Source: Tenggerimyces flavus (GTDB lineage: Bacteria; Actinomycetota; Actinomycetes; Propionibacteriales; Actinopolymorphaceae). From it: a DNA stretch of 64,000 bases. Location of the stretch: assembly GCF_016907715.1 (NCBI RefSeq), contig NZ_JAFBCM010000001.1, positions 5,518,001 to 5,582,000 on the forward strand, written 5' to 3'. Positions 16,827-26,325 of the stretch are shown here, in pieces. Position 1 is the first letter of the stretch. Every line of letters starts with the position of its first letter. The translations under genes and the position numbers were made by a program. Under the pieces are notes generated by a model. The model was not told where the DNA came from, made no database searches, and worked only from the letters and a program-made list of their open reading frames with translations.

Positions 16827-18707
16827 CTACTTCACGACCACCCGGACGGTGAACGTGCCGTTGCCGTCGCTCGTCTGCGTGCCGCTCATGCCGATGGAGC
16901 GGAGCACCTCGACGTTGGCGCGCTGCTCTTCCGGCATCCGCTCTATGTAGAGCGGCTCCAGCTTGTCGAGGTCGGCGAACATCGCGAACGTCGCCTTGTC
17001 GGCGTTCGGCACCGCGAGCTTGAACGCCTCGCTCGAGCCGAGCTTGCCACCGGCGGCCAACGTGTCCGCGTACTTCTGCGACGTCGCCACGATGAACGAG
17101 TCGGACGTCTTCGCCTTGGCCAACGACAGCTCGACCTCGCCGGTGTCGGCGACGGCCTTCTCGACGATGCCGAAGACGTCCTCGGCCTTCTGCACGTCGG
17201 TCTGGATCTTCGCGCCGAACTCGGGGATCGGCTGGTTCTTGCTGATCGATCCGCCGTCCGCGGCGAGCGTGAAGTTCTTGCCGAACAGCGTCTGCAGGTC
17301 GGCCGGCAACTTCAGGCCGTACTGGTCCTCGGCCATCGACAGGTACGCCTGCAGCTGGGCGTCGAAGCCCGCCTTCTTCGCGGTCTCCAGCAGGTTCGGC
17401 CAGGCCTGAGCCACCCCGTCGCCGAGCCCGGAGATCGAGAGGGCGCCAACAGTGGAGTCGGGCAGGTCGCCGAGCCGTACGGGCACGGTGTCCTTGACCA
17501 CAGGGACCTTCAGCCCGAAGCTCTGGCTCGCGAGCTCGACGTAGTTGCCGTCGAAGCGGACCACGCCGGCGTACCGGAAGTCCTTGAGCGCGGCCAGGCT
17601 CTCCGCGGAAGCGCCCTCGGGCAGCTCCTGCGTCGAGGCGCCCACGGTCGCGAGGCGACCCATGTGCACCCAGAACGAGAAGATGCCGTCGTCACCGATC
17701 GCCTTGAAGTCGGCCTTGAACTGCTCCTCGTTGCCCAGCGGGCTCTTCCCCGCCGCCGCGACGGCGGCGTCGGCCTGCCCCTGCGACTCGGCGAGGATCG
17801 CGTAGCCGTCGAGGAACGCGATGCCGGACGGGTCCTTCTTGCCGGACTCGCTCGCCGCGCGCAGCTTCTCCAGCCCGACGCGGGCCTTCTCCTCGTCCTT
17901 GACCTGCAGAGCGACGATGCCGCCCGGCTCCTTCTCGCCGTCGGCGGGCGGCATGATCGCCGCGCCGGCACGGTCGCCGATCCAGGGCTCGATGTCCTTG
18001 GCGTAGTCGAGCTTCGCGAGGTCCTTGTCCTCGGCCTTGGCGCTCTCGAACATCGCCTTCTTCAGGTCGTTGTCCTGGCCGATCTTCTTGCTCAGCTCGG
18101 GGAACTTGCGGGCGAAGTCGAGCATCGCGACCTTCTGCCCGGCCGACGGGTCGAGGTCGATCCGTACGTAGCCCAGCGCATTGCTCGGCAGCACCTGCTG
18201 CGGCTGCGTGCCACCACCGGAGAGCAGGTTGAACGCGAACGCACCGCCACCACCGACGAGCACGACGAGCACCGCGGCCAGGATGATGATCGGCAGCCGG
18301 CTGCGCTTGCGCTGCGGGTATGGCTGCCCGGCACCGGGGCCGGGACGCCACGGCGTACCGGGTGGCAGGCCACCCTCACCAGGTCCACCGGGGCCACCAG
18401 GTCCCTGCGGAGGCGGCGGGTAGCCACCCTGCTGGGGCGCGCCGTAATGCTGACCCGGCGGAGGTCCCTGCGGCGGCTGCTGGGGCGGGTAGCCGCCCTG
18501 CGACGGCGGACCGTAGTGCTGCGGCGGCGGACCCTGCGGAGGTCCTTGCGGCGGCTGCTGCGGCGGGTAACCACCCTGCTGCGGCGCGCCGTAGTGCTGG
18601 CCGGGCGGAGGCCCACCTTGCTGGCCAGGCTGACCGGCCTGACCCGGCTGGCCTGGCTGGTTCGGTTGACCAGGGCCGAACGGCGGCCGTTGATCGTCTT
18701 GGGACAC
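16827..18707 (-). CDS. DUF3352 domain protein with proline/glutamine-rich N-terminal tail
   Basis: 626 aa from GTG 18707. Residues 1-150 are a low-complexity cytoplasmic tail of Pro, Gly, Gln and Tyr with repeated GGYPPQQPPQGPP and QHYGAPQQ blocks. One helix follows (LPIIILAAVLVVLVGGGGAFAF), then a large extracytoplasmic DUF3352-type domain starting LPSNALGYVRIDLDPSAGQK. DUF3352 proteins are of unknown function and common in actinobacteria. Internal 27- to 60-base repeats in the tail make copy-number variation likely. An earlier in-frame ATG at 18797 would place the start inside the promoter and lacks a ribosome site; the GTG lies at the start of the conserved tail. The next upstream gene on the strand is a membrane protein. 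Confidence 0.85.
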   Translation of the reverse strand: MSQDDQRPPFGPGQPNQPGQPGQAGQPGQQGGPPPGQHYGAPQQGGYPPQQPPQGPPQGPPPQHYGPPSQGGYPPQQPPQGPPPGQHYGAPQQGGYPPPPQGPGGPGGPGEGGLPPGTPWRPGPGAGQPYPQRKRSRLPIIILAAVLVVLVGGGGAFAFNLLSGGGTQPQQVLPSNALGYVRIDLDPSAGQKVAMLDFARKFPELSKKIGQDNDLKKAMFESAKAEDKDLAKLDYAKDIEPWIGDRAGAAIMPPADGEKEPGGIVALQVKDEEKARVGLEKLRAASESGKKDPSGIAFLDGYAILAESQGQADAAVAAAGKSPLGNEEQFKADFKAIGDDGIFSFWVHMGRLATVGASTQELPEGASAESLAALKDFRYAGVVRFDGNYVELASQSFGLKVPVVKDTVPVRLGDLPDSTVGALSISGLGDGVAQAWPNLLETAKKAGFDAQLQAYLSMAEDQYGLKLPADLQTLFGKNFTLAADGGSISKNQPIPEFGAKIQTDVQKAEDVFGIVEKAVADTGEVELSLAKAKTSDSFIVATSQKYADTLAAGGKLGSSEAFKLAVPNADKATFAMFADLDKLEPLYIERMPEEQRANVEVLRSIGMSGTQTSDGNGTFTVRVVVK

Positions 18708-18744
18708 AGGGACACCCCCCGAAGAGAAGGAACGAGGTAGGACG

Positions 18745-19356
18745 TTACTGCACCGGTCGTGGTGCGGGTTCGTCCGAGTCCTGGGACGTGTGGACAACGC
18801 TTTCGGCTCCCCATCGTTCGCGCCAGGTGAGCCATACCAGCGGGACGATCGGCGCCAGCGCGGCGATCGGCCAGATCAACATCACGCCGTACGCGTGCAG
18901 CCCCAGCGGCGCGGCCAGCTCGGTGCCGACCTCGGCGCGCGGCTGCCAGGCCAGGACGAGCTCGCCGCCGGCGAAGTAGCTGCCCACGGTGAGGGCGAGC
19001 GCCGCCGCGATCCCGGCGCCGATGGCCATCGCCACGACGACGGCCGGCCCGCGGCGCTGGAAGATCATGAACAGCGTCGTGCCGAGCAGCAGCCCCAGGA
19101 TGCTGGCGAGCGCGGCGTACGTTCCGTCCATCGCCATCAGCTGCCCGGCCTCGGCCTCGCTGAGGGGGAACGGCCCGAAGTCGGTCATCACCATCTGGAC
19201 CTGGGGCACCAGGTGCGGCCACACCAGTCCGGAGCCAACGCCGGCGAGCACGAACACGCCGAGGATCACCAGTACGGCCTTCAGCCGGCTCGGCTCGCGC
19301 TCGCGGCGCGGCAGGTAAGCGGAGAACTCGGACTGCGGAGGGTAAGGGATAGTCAC
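18745..19356 (-). CDS. Four-helix membrane protein of unknown function
   Basis: 203 aa with predicted helices near 26-50 (LKAVLVILGVFVLAGVGSGL), 81-101, 107-130 and 154-180. A short extracytoplasmic loop lies between helices 1 and 2, and the C-terminus is charged. It resembles the DUF2567-type membrane proteins of actinobacteria by layout, but I cannot confirm this. GTG start at 19356. It lies 36 bases downstream of dnaE and upstream of the DUF3352 gene, all on the minus strand. Confidence 0.7.
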   Translation of the reverse strand: MTIPYPPQSEFSAYLPRREREPSRLKAVLVILGVFVLAGVGSGLVWPHLVPQVQMVMTDFGPFPLSEAEAGQLMAMDGTYAALASILGLLLGTTLFMIFQRRGPAVVVAMAIGAGIAAALALTVGSYFAGGELVLAWQPRAEVGTELAAPLGLHAYGVMLIWPIAALAPIVPLVWLTWRERWGAESVVHTSQDSDEPAPRPVQ

Positions 19357-19392
19357 AGTGAGCGGAATTCTAGCCAGGCAACCTGAGTTCGG

Positions 19393-22300
19393 TCAGGCGA
19401 CGCAGCCCGGACCGAGCAGCGCCTTGAGATCGGCCATCAGTGCGATCGACGGCGTCACCCGCCAGCGGTCCTCCAGTCGCAAGACCAGCGTCTTGGTCTC
19501 CGAACGCAGATGCAGGTGCACCTGGGTCATCCCCGGGTGGGTGCCGAAGATCTCCTTCAGCCGGTCCACTACCGGCGGCGTGCAGCGCTCCCGTGGCAGG
19601 CCGATCTTCACCGGCCCGGTCTGCTGCTCGGTGATGTCCGGCACCGAGAGCTCCATCGCGATCAGCTGCGGCTGGTCGTCGCGCTTGTCCAGCCGGCCCT
19701 TCACCACGACGACCGCGTCCTCGGCGAGCTGCAACGCGTAGAGCTGGTACGTCGAGGGGAAGAACATCACGTCGATGCCACCCTCGAGGTCCTCCAGGGT
19801 GACGATCGCCCACGGGTCGCCGCGCTTGGTCATCTTGCGGGTGATGCCGGTGATCAGCCCGCCGATGTTGACCGTCGAGCCGTCCGCCCGGTCCTCGTCG
19901 GTGAGCAGCGTGCCGACCGTACAGTCCGAGGCCGTCGCGAGCACGTGCTCGATGCCGAACAGCGGGTGGTCCGACACGTACAGGCCGAGCATCTCCCGCT
20001 CGTGTGCGAGCAGCGTCTGCTTGTCCCACTCCGGGATCGTGCTGACGAACGGCTCCTCCGGGGTGTCGGAGTCAGCCGGCGAGTCGAGCCCGCCGAACAG
20101 CGCGTCCTGCCCGTTGGCCTCGTTGCGCTTGAGGTCGACGACGTCGTCGACCATCACCTCGTACCTCGCGACCAGGTCGCGCCGGTGGTGCCCCATCGAG
20201 TCGTACGAGCCGGCCTTGATCAGCGACTCGATCGTGCGCTTCTGGCAGACGACGAGCGGCACCTTCTTGAGGAAGTCGCGGAAGTCGGTGTAGCGGCCCT
20301 TCTCCTTGCGGGCCGCGACGATCGCGTCGACGACGTTGCCGCCGACGTTGCGGATCGCGGAGAGGCCGAAGCGGACGTCGGTGCCGATCGGGGTGAAGTC
20401 ACCGGCGGACTCATTGACGTCGGGAGGGAGGACCTTGATGCCGGCGCGGCGACACTCGTTCAGGTAGATCGCCATCTTGTCCTTGTCGTCCTGGACGCTG
20501 GTCAACAGCGCGGCCATGTACTCGGCCGGGAAGTTGGCCTTGAGATAGGCGGTCCAGTACGCGACGAGGCCGTAGCCCGCGGTGTGCGCCTTGTTGAACG
20601 CGTAGTCGGAGAACGGAACGAGGATGTCCCACAGCGACTTGATCGCGCCGTCGGTGAAGCCGCGCTCCTTCATGCCCGCGGCGAACGGGCCGTACTCCTT
20701 GTCGAGGATCTCCTTCTTCTTCTTGCCCATCGCGCGGCGGAGCAGGTCGGCCTGGCCGAGGGTGTAGCCCGCGACCTTCTGCGCGATCCTCTGCACCTGC
20801 TCCTGGTAGACGATCAGGCCGTACGTCTCCCCCAGCAGCTCGTCGCCCATCTCGGCGAGCTCGGGGTGGATCGGAGTGATCTCCTGCTGGGCGTTCTTGC
20901 GCAGCGCGTAGTTCGTGTGCGAGTTCGCGCCCATCGGGCCCGGGCGGTAGAGCGCGAGCGCCGCCGAAATGTCCTCGAAGTTGTCCGGCTTCATCAGCCG
21001 CAGCAGCGACCGCATGCCGTTGCCGTCCAGCTGGAAGACGCCGAGCGAGTCGCCGCGGGCCAGCAGCTCGTACGTCGGCCGGTCGTCGAGCTCGAGCTCC
21101 AGCAGGTTGATCTTGATGCCGCGGGCCTGCTCGATGTTCTTGACCGCGTCGTCCATGATCGACAGGTTGCGCAGGCCGAGGAAGTCCATCTTCAGCAGGC
21201 CGAGCGTCTCGCAGGTCGGGTAGTCGAACTGCGTGATCACCGCCCCGTCCGCCTCCCGCTTCATCAGCGGGACGTGGTCGATCAGCGGCTCGGCCGACAT
21301 GATCACGCCAGCGGCGTGCACACCGGTCTGCCGGATCAGGCCCTCCAGGCCGCGCGCGGTGTCGATGACCTTCTTGACGTCGACGTCCTGCTCGTAGAGG
21401 CTCCGGACCTCGCCGGCCTCGTTGTAGCGCGGGTGCTTGTCGTCGAAGATGCCGCTGAGCGGGATGTCCTTGCCCATCACCGCGGCCGGCATCGCCTTGG
21501 TGATCTTGTCGCCCAGCGCGTACGGGTAACCCAGCACCCGGGACGAGTCCTTGATCGCGGCCTTCGCCTTGATCGTGCCGAACGTCGCGATCTGCGCGAC
21601 CTTGTCCTCGCCCCACTTCTCGGTGACGTACCGGATGACCTCGCCGCGCCCACGCTCGTCGAAGTCGATGTCGATGTCAGGCATCGAGACGCGGTCGGGG
21701 TTGAGGAAGCGTTCGAAGATCAGGCCGAACGGGATCGGGTCGAGGTCGGTGATGCCGAGCGCGTACGCGACCAGGCTGCCCGCCGCGGAACCGCGGCCCG
21801 GGCCGACTGGGTGGCCGTTGCGCTTCGCCCACATGATGAAGTCGGCGACGACGAGGAAGTACGAGGGGAACCCCATCTGGAGGATGACGTCCATCTCGTA
21901 CTCGGCTTGCTTCTTGTACCGCTCGTGGTCGGGGTAGCCGTCGGGGAACCTGCGGTCCATGCCCTCCCAGACCTGGGCCTTGAAGAACGACGCCTCGTCG
22001 CCGCCGTCCGGCACCGGGAACTTCGGCATCAGGTTGCGGAACTCGAACATGCCCGCGGTGTCGATCCGCTCGGCGATCTCCAGCGTGGTGCGGCAGCCCT
22101 CCTGCCAGGCGTCCCCACTGTCGATGCCGCGCATCTCGTCGGCGGTCTTGAGGTAGTAGCCGGAGCCCTCGAACTGGAACGTGGGAGCGGCGAGCGTGCT
22201 CGCGGTCTGCACGCAGAGCAGCGCGGAGTGCGCGGTCGACTCGTGCTCGTAGGTGTAGTGGCTGTCGTTGGTGACGACGAACCTGAGGTCGAACTCCTTG

Positions 22301-22923
22301 GCGATCTTCTCCAGGCCGGCGCGGCCGCGCCGGTCGATGTCGATGCCGTGGTCCATCAGCTCGACGAAGAAGTTCTCCTGGCCGAAGATGTCCCGGAAGT
22401 CGGCGGCGGCCTGTCTTGCTTCGTTCTCCTGGCCGAGCCTTATTCGCGTTTGGATCTCCCCGGACGGGCAGCCGGTGGTGGCCATCAGGCCCTCGGAGTA
22501 CGTGGACAGCAGCTCGCGGTCCATTCGCGGCTTGCGGAAGAAGCCGTCCAGCGAGGCCCTGGTCTGCAGCTTGAAGAGATTCTTCAGGCCGACCGCGTTC
22601 TTGGCCCAGATCGTCATGTGCGTGTAGGCGCCGGCACCGGAGACGTCGTCGTCCTTCTGGTGCGGCTGCCCCCACTTGACGGGCGCCTTGTGGAACCGGC
22701 TGTGCGGCGCGACGTACGCCTCGACCCCGATGATCGGCGTGACGCCGGCGCCCTTGGCCTTGGTGAAGAAGTCGTACGCCCCGTGCAGGTTGCCGTGGTC
22801 GGTGATCGCGATCCCCGGCATGCCCTGCCGATTGGCCTCGGCGAACATGTCCTTGAGCTTGGCAGCGCCATCGAGCATGGAGTACTCGGTGTGTACGTGC
22901 AGGTGCACGAACGAGTCGGACAT
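19393..22923 (-). CDS. dnaE: DNA polymerase III alpha subunit DnaE (DnaE1 type)
   Basis: The replicative polymerase. It is 1176 aa, starting at the ATG at 22923 with AGGAGG 10 bases upstream; in-frame sequence further upstream lacks conservation signs. The N-terminal PHP domain is intact, with VHLHVHTEYSMLDG (6-19) and TDHGNLHG (41-48), so proofreading-type metal residues are kept as in mycobacterial DnaE1. The polymerase active-site aspartates are in PDIDIDFDERGRGEV (415-429), preceded by PVGPGRGSAAGSLV. The C-terminal half has the finger, tandem HhH and OB-fold (VNIGGLITGITRKMTKRG) regions. The length and PHP motifs mark it as DnaE1, not the error-prone DnaE2. Confidence 0.97.
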   Translation of the reverse strand: MSDSFVHLHVHTEYSMLDGAAKLKDMFAEANRQGMPGIAITDHGNLHGAYDFFTKAKGAGVTPIIGVEAYVAPHSRFHKAPVKWGQPHQKDDDVSGAGAYTHMTIWAKNAVGLKNLFKLQTRASLDGFFRKPRMDRELLSTYSEGLMATTGCPSGEIQTRIRLGQENEARQAAADFRDIFGQENFFVELMDHGIDIDRRGRAGLEKIAKEFDLRFVVTNDSHYTYEHESTAHSALLCVQTASTLAAPTFQFEGSGYYLKTADEMRGIDSGDAWQEGCRTTLEIAERIDTAGMFEFRNLMPKFPVPDGGDEASFFKAQVWEGMDRRFPDGYPDHERYKKQAEYEMDVILQMGFPSYFLVVADFIMWAKRNGHPVGPGRGSAAGSLVAYALGITDLDPIPFGLIFERFLNPDRVSMPDIDIDFDERGRGEVIRYVTEKWGEDKVAQIATFGTIKAKAAIKDSSRVLGYPYALGDKITKAMPAAVMGKDIPLSGIFDDKHPRYNEAGEVRSLYEQDVDVKKVIDTARGLEGLIRQTGVHAAGVIMSAEPLIDHVPLMKREADGAVITQFDYPTCETLGLLKMDFLGLRNLSIMDDAVKNIEQARGIKINLLELELDDRPTYELLARGDSLGVFQLDGNGMRSLLRLMKPDNFEDISAALALYRPGPMGANSHTNYALRKNAQQEITPIHPELAEMGDELLGETYGLIVYQEQVQRIAQKVAGYTLGQADLLRRAMGKKKKEILDKEYGPFAAGMKERGFTDGAIKSLWDILVPFSDYAFNKAHTAGYGLVAYWTAYLKANFPAEYMAALLTSVQDDKDKMAIYLNECRRAGIKVLPPDVNESAGDFTPIGTDVRFGLSAIRNVGGNVVDAIVAARKEKGRYTDFRDFLKKVPLVVCQKRTIESLIKAGSYDSMGHHRRDLVARYEVMVDDVVDLKRNEANGQDALFGGLDSPADSDTPEEPFVSTIPEWDKQTLLAHEREMLGLYVSDHPLFGIEHVLATASDCTVGTLLTDEDRADGSTVNIGGLITGITRKMTKRGDPWAIVTLEDLEGGIDVMFFPSTYQLYALQLAEDAVVVVKGRLDKRDDQPQLIAMELSVPDITEQQTGPVKIGLPRERCTPPVVDRLKEIFGTHPGMTQVHLHLRSETKTLVLRLEDRWRVTPSIALMADLKALLGPGCVA

Positions 22924-23213
22924 GCTCTGCTGCGCCTCCTGAACTACCTCTGTGCAGCCGGTGTGCTGCCGGGTCGCGACGTCACTTGCGGGGATCGCCG
23001 ATCGGGGAAGGTGTGGTCGGCTACCGCGGAACTCCGACTCTAGAGGGCCCCGCCGACAACTCGCCGGAGGGCTCAGAGGGACACTCCGAGGCCTGTCGAA
23101 AGTCTCACGATCCGATCGGCCCGGCCGCTGTTTCCGCAGGCGGGCTTTCCCGCAACCGTAGAGTTGGGTCGCCACGCAACACACCGGGCGGCGATGTCGC
23201 GGAAGGGCGTCCC

Positions 23214-23840
23214 GTGGCCTACAGGCTGGGTGCGATCACTCTGGGAGTCACGCTCGCGGTGGCTGGCTGCGTACCGCAGGATCACCCAGCCGAGCGTCGG
23301 CCCACCACGCCCGGTGTCGAGTCGTCCATCGAGCCGTTGCGGACTTCTCCCGGCCAGGTGGTGCTGCGCTGTCGCGACGCCGTGGCGAGCACGACAGGAG
23401 ACGGCGGATCGCGTCGCGGTGCCCTGGTCATCGACGACGTCGTGATCGAGTCATGGGGGCCAGCTGGCAGTCCGATGTCTCCGGCCGCGGACGTCCTGAC
23501 CAGTGTTCCCTCAACGGACCGGCGCTACTTCGCCAAGGCGCCGGTCCAGCTGCCGCCGGCCTCCGGTCCGGTGTCGATCCGGGTGATCGAACCCCGAGGA
23601 GTGACGCTCGGTTGGGTCCCGGGCTACCTGTGGACCGACCCGAGACGCGACTACTCGTTGGCGGACTACGAGTCCCGATGGGTGACGTTCGCAGGCTGCG
23701 GTGGTGCCGCCACGTATCTCGGTGGGGTGCTCAGTACCGAGTCCAGCACCTGCGCGACCTTCGAGATCACCACGGCCCGCCGCGGCCGGACCCGCGTTGT
23801 GGTGGCGCTCGGTCAGGCCGACTGCGACGCGAGCAGGTAG
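23214..23840 (+). CDS. Putative secreted lipoprotein of unknown function
   Basis: 208 aa from GTG 23214, preceded by GGAAGG. The N-terminus is a short lipoprotein signal ending in the lipobox LAVAGC (Cys19), so lipid attachment outside the membrane is predicted. The mature part has no recognised domain; it contains two later Cys pairs (CRD, CGG, STC) that may form disulfides. The 3' end overlaps the convergent acetyltransferase gene by 28 bases. It is the only plus-strand gene in this stretch and is divergent from dnaE, with about 290 bases between them in which no feature is evident. Confidence 0.7.
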   Translation: MAYRLGAITLGVTLAVAGCVPQDHPAERRPTTPGVESSIEPLRTSPGQVVLRCRDAVASTTGDGGSRRGALVIDDVVIESWGPAGSPMSPAADVLTSVPSTDRRYFAKAPVQLPPASGPVSIRVIEPRGVTLGWVPGYLWTDPRRDYSLADYESRWVTFAGCGGAATYLGGVLSTESSTCATFEITTARRGRTRVVVALGQADCDASR

Positions 23841-24286
23841 ATCCATTCCTCCACCTCCTCCTGGCGGATGTCGGAGAAGGCGCGGGTGTCGCCGATGCGG
23901 ACGAAGCCGTTGCGCTCGAGGACCTTGATCGAGCCCGCGTTGTCCTGGACCACTCGGGCGTGCAGCGGGCGGTCCAGGAGCGTGGTGAGGAGCTCGGCGA
24001 GCGCCTTCGTCGCGAGGCCGCGACCCCAGTGTTCGCGGGCGATGCCGTACGTGACCTCGTGGTCGCCCTCCATCCAGAAGGCACCCACGCTGCCCACGAC
24101 CTGGCCGTCCTCGACGATCGCGAGCATCACGCAGGCGTCGTCGGCGAGGATCTTCGCCACGTGCGCGGTGAACTGCTCCCAGTCGCGCGGCTTCGGCGGG
24201 CCGAACGCGGCCATCCGGTGGCCCTCCGGGTCGAGCTGCTGCTCGTACAGGGCCGGCAGGTCTTCGGGGGTGACTTCTCGCAGCAT
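23813..24286 (-). CDS. GNAT-family N-acetyltransferase
   Basis: 157 aa from ATG 24286 (a start at 24316 is also open). The GNAT core is visible: VMLAIVEDGQVVGSVGAFW, the acetyl-CoA loop EHWGRGLATKALAELL, then ARVVQDNAGSIKVLERNGFVRIGD, which is typical of the RimJ/RimL-like branch. The substrate is unknown. It overlaps the convergent lipoprotein gene by 28 bases at its 3' end and lies 38 bases after the chorismate mutase gene. Confidence 0.85.
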   Translation of the reverse strand: MLREVTPEDLPALYEQQLDPEGHRMAAFGPPKPRDWEQFTAHVAKILADDACVMLAIVEDGQVVGSVGAFWMEGDHEVTYGIAREHWGRGLATKALAELLTTLLDRPLHARVVQDNAGSIKVLERNGFVRIGDTRAFSDIRQEEVEEWIYLLASQSA

Positions 24287-24323
24287 GCCGCCGATCCAAG
24301 CACTGGCCACCGACAACCCGGTC

Positions 24324-24629
24324 CTAGTGCTTCGCCACGTCCAGGCTGGCCTCGATGATCGCGGTCACGATCCGCCGCAGCTGGTCGGCGCCGAGGCGCG
24401 GGGCGAGCTCAGCCATCCGGGCCACGATCTCCTCCTCGCGGTCGAGGTCGCGGCCGGCATGCCCGCCGACCGGCTTGATGCGCTGCACCTGCTCGGTCAA
24501 CGCGGCGCGATGCTCCAGGAGTACGGCCAGAGCGGTGTCGATCTCGTCGATCGCTGCCCGGCATTCCGCCAACGTGGACGGACGCGTGGCAGGCAACAGC
24601 GGGCGTACGGCCTCTGCCAATTGGTCCAT
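24324..24629 (-). CDS. Chorismate mutase, AroQ type
   Basis: The product from ATG 24629 is 101 aa and nearly all helical. It has the AroQ signature ECRAAIDEIDTALAVLLEHRAALTEQVQRIKP, giving the first long helix and its active-site Arg/Lys residues, then LDREEEIVARMAEL. AroQ enzymes turn chorismate into prephenate for Phe/Tyr synthesis. The C-terminal half matches the short monofunctional form. An upstream start at 24713 adds a segment without family likeness. Weakly linked neighbours: the pseudouridine synthase gene ends 143 bases upstream. Confidence 0.85.
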   Translation of the reverse strand: MDQLAEAVRPLLPATRPSTLAECRAAIDEIDTALAVLLEHRAALTEQVQRIKPVGGHAGRDLDREEEIVARMAELAPRLGADQLRRIVTAIIEASLDVAKH

Positions 24630-24772
24630 GACCAGCACCGTAGCGCCGGCCATCCACGCTAGCCAAAATGGTCGAGCCGGCTCGCTCAGTTTCGCGCCGG
24701 ACCGTCTGGTCACCGTCTGTCAGCGGCCTGGCCGATGTGCAATAGGGCTGCTTCTTCGACGAGCCGGCTCGA

Positions 24773-25711
24773 CTAGCTGGGCGAGTTGTCCACCGATCGG
24801 GCAACCTCGAGCGCGCTGGTCAGGTCGTCCGGGTACGACGAGGAGAACGACACCCGCTCCCCCGTCCCCGGATGCGTGAACGCCAGCTCGTACGCGTGCA
24901 GCCACTGCCGGGTCAGCCCGAGCCGCTGCGCGAGCACCGGGTCCGCACCGTAGGTCAGGTCGCCGACGCACGGATGACGTACCGCCGACATGTGCACGCG
25001 GATCTGGTGCGTCCGCCCCGTCTCCAGCCGGATCTCCAGCAGCGACGCGTGCCGCAGGGCCTCCAGCGTCGAATAGTGCGTCACCGACGGCTTGCCCGAC
25101 GCGACGACGGCCCAGCGGTACTCGTGCACCGGGTGCCGGTCGATCGGCGCGTCGATCGTTCCGCGCGATGGATCCGGGTGCCCCTGCACGAGCGCGTGAT
25201 AGATCTTGTCGACGGTGCGTTCGCGGAACGCGTCCTTCAGCACCGAGTACGCGCGTTCGGACTTCGCCACGACCATCAGCCCGCTCGTACCGACGTCGAG
25301 CCGGTGCACGACGCCCTGGCGTTCGGCCGCCCCGGACGTCGAGATCCGGAAGCCCGCCGCCGCCAGGTGCCCGACCACGGTCGGACCGCGCCAGCCCGGG
25401 CTCGGGTGCGCCGCGACGCCGACCGGCTTGTCGACGACGACGAGGTCGGCGTCGTCATACACCACGCGCATGCCCTCGACGGTCTCCGGCGCGACCGGCT
25501 CAGCGGGCCGCGGCATCTCGACCTCGAGCCAGGTGCCGGCCGACACGCGTTCGGACTTCATCGGCGAAGTGCCGTCGAGCAGTACCAGCCCCGACTCCAC
25601 CAGCTCGGCGGCCTTCGTCCGCGACACTCCGAACAGCCGAGCGAGCGCGGTGTCGAGCCGTTCGCCCTCGAGTCCTTCGGGTACGGCGAGGCTGCGACGC
25701 TCCCCGCTCAC
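24773..25711 (-). CDS. rluD: RluA/RluD-family 23S rRNA pseudouridine synthase
   Basis: 312 aa. An N-terminal S4 RNA-binding domain (about 15-75) is followed by the RluA catalytic domain with the Asp motif [18 protein letters not shown] (Asp near 138) and the later [20 protein letters not shown]. The family isomerises uridines in the 23S rRNA, RluD at helix 69. The ATG start overlaps the lspA stop by 4 bases. The lspA-rluD pairing is common in bacteria and supports the call. Confidence 0.93.
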   Translation of the reverse strand: MSGERRSLAVPEGLEGERLDTALARLFGVSRTKAAELVESGLVLLDGTSPMKSERVSAGTWLEVEMPRPAEPVAPETVEGMRVVYDDADLVVVDKPVGVAAHPSPGWRGPTVVGHLAAAGFRISTSGAAERQGVVHRLDVGTSGLMVVAKSERAYSVLKDAFRERTVDKIYHALVQGHPDPSRGTIDAPIDRHPVHEYRWAVVASGKPSVTHYSTLEALRHASLLEIRLETGRTHQIRVHMSAVRHPCVGDLTYGADPVLAQRLGLTRQWLHAYELAFTHPGTGERVSFSSSYPDDLTSALEVARSVDNSPS

Positions 25712-26325
25712 TCCTTGCCCTCGCGTACCTCACGCACCTCGCGCGTGCCGTCGAGGCGACGCCCGGTGAACGTGAGCAGGATGACCAGGCAGACCGCGCA
25801 GGTGATCGACATGTCGGCGACGTTGAACACCGGCCAGTACGGCAGCTGCAGGAAGTCCACGACGTGCCCGCGCATCACGCCGGGGTCGCGGAAGAACCGG
25901 TCGATCAGGTTGCCGAACGCGCCGCCGAGCACGAAGCCGAGCGTGATCGCCCACGCGACGCTGCCGGCCTTGAACGTCAGCCGGATGACCACGGCGACCA
26001 CGATCAGCACGAAGCACACGACGACCGGCGTGAACGCCGAACCCATGCCGAACGCCGCGCCGCCGTTGCGGACGAGCACGAGCGTCAGCAGGCCGTTCAG
26101 CAACTGGATCGGGCCGTCGCTGAGCTCGTTCAGCGCGATCAGCTTGGTGATCTGGTCGATCAGGATCACGACCGCGGCGACGCCGCCGGAGAACGCGAGC
26201 AGCACGCCGCGTGGGCGGTGCGGCTTGGGCGGCTGAGGCGGTTCCACCGGGGGGTCCGCGGGGGCGTCGGGTCCTATGGCGTCGTCGTTCAGCGACGCTC
26301 CTCCAGCTGTTTGCATGTCAGGCAC
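25708..26325 (-). CDS. lspA: Lipoprotein signal peptidase LspA
   Basis: Aspartic membrane protease that cleaves prolipoprotein signal peptides. It has four hydrophobic segments, the DQITK motif in helix 1, NGGAAFG, and the two catalytic Asp boxes [10 protein letters not shown] and [20 protein letters not shown]. The N-terminus carries about 40 extra proline-rich residues. The start is uncertain: GTG 26325 and ATG 26316 lie inside the DksA-like gene and have no ribosome site, while a CTG at 26292 overlaps that gene's TGA (CTGA) and has GGAGGAG 5 bases upstream. The CTG may be the true start. The longest form is listed. Confidence 0.92.
   Translation of the reverse strand: MPDMQTAGGASLNDDAIGPDAPADPPVEPPQPPKPHRPRGVLLAFSGGVAAVVILIDQITKLIALNELSDGPIQLLNGLLTLVLVRNGGAAFGMGSAFTPVVVCFVLIVVAVVIRLTFKAGSVAWAITLGFVLGGAFGNLIDRFFRDPGVMRGHVVDFLQLPYWPVFNVADMSITCAVCLVILLTFTGRRLDGTREVREVREGKE

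Noticed and set aside
19510-23043. Plus-strand open frame of 1177 codons across dnaE
   Set aside because: It is exactly antisense to dnaE and lacks any domain-like motif.
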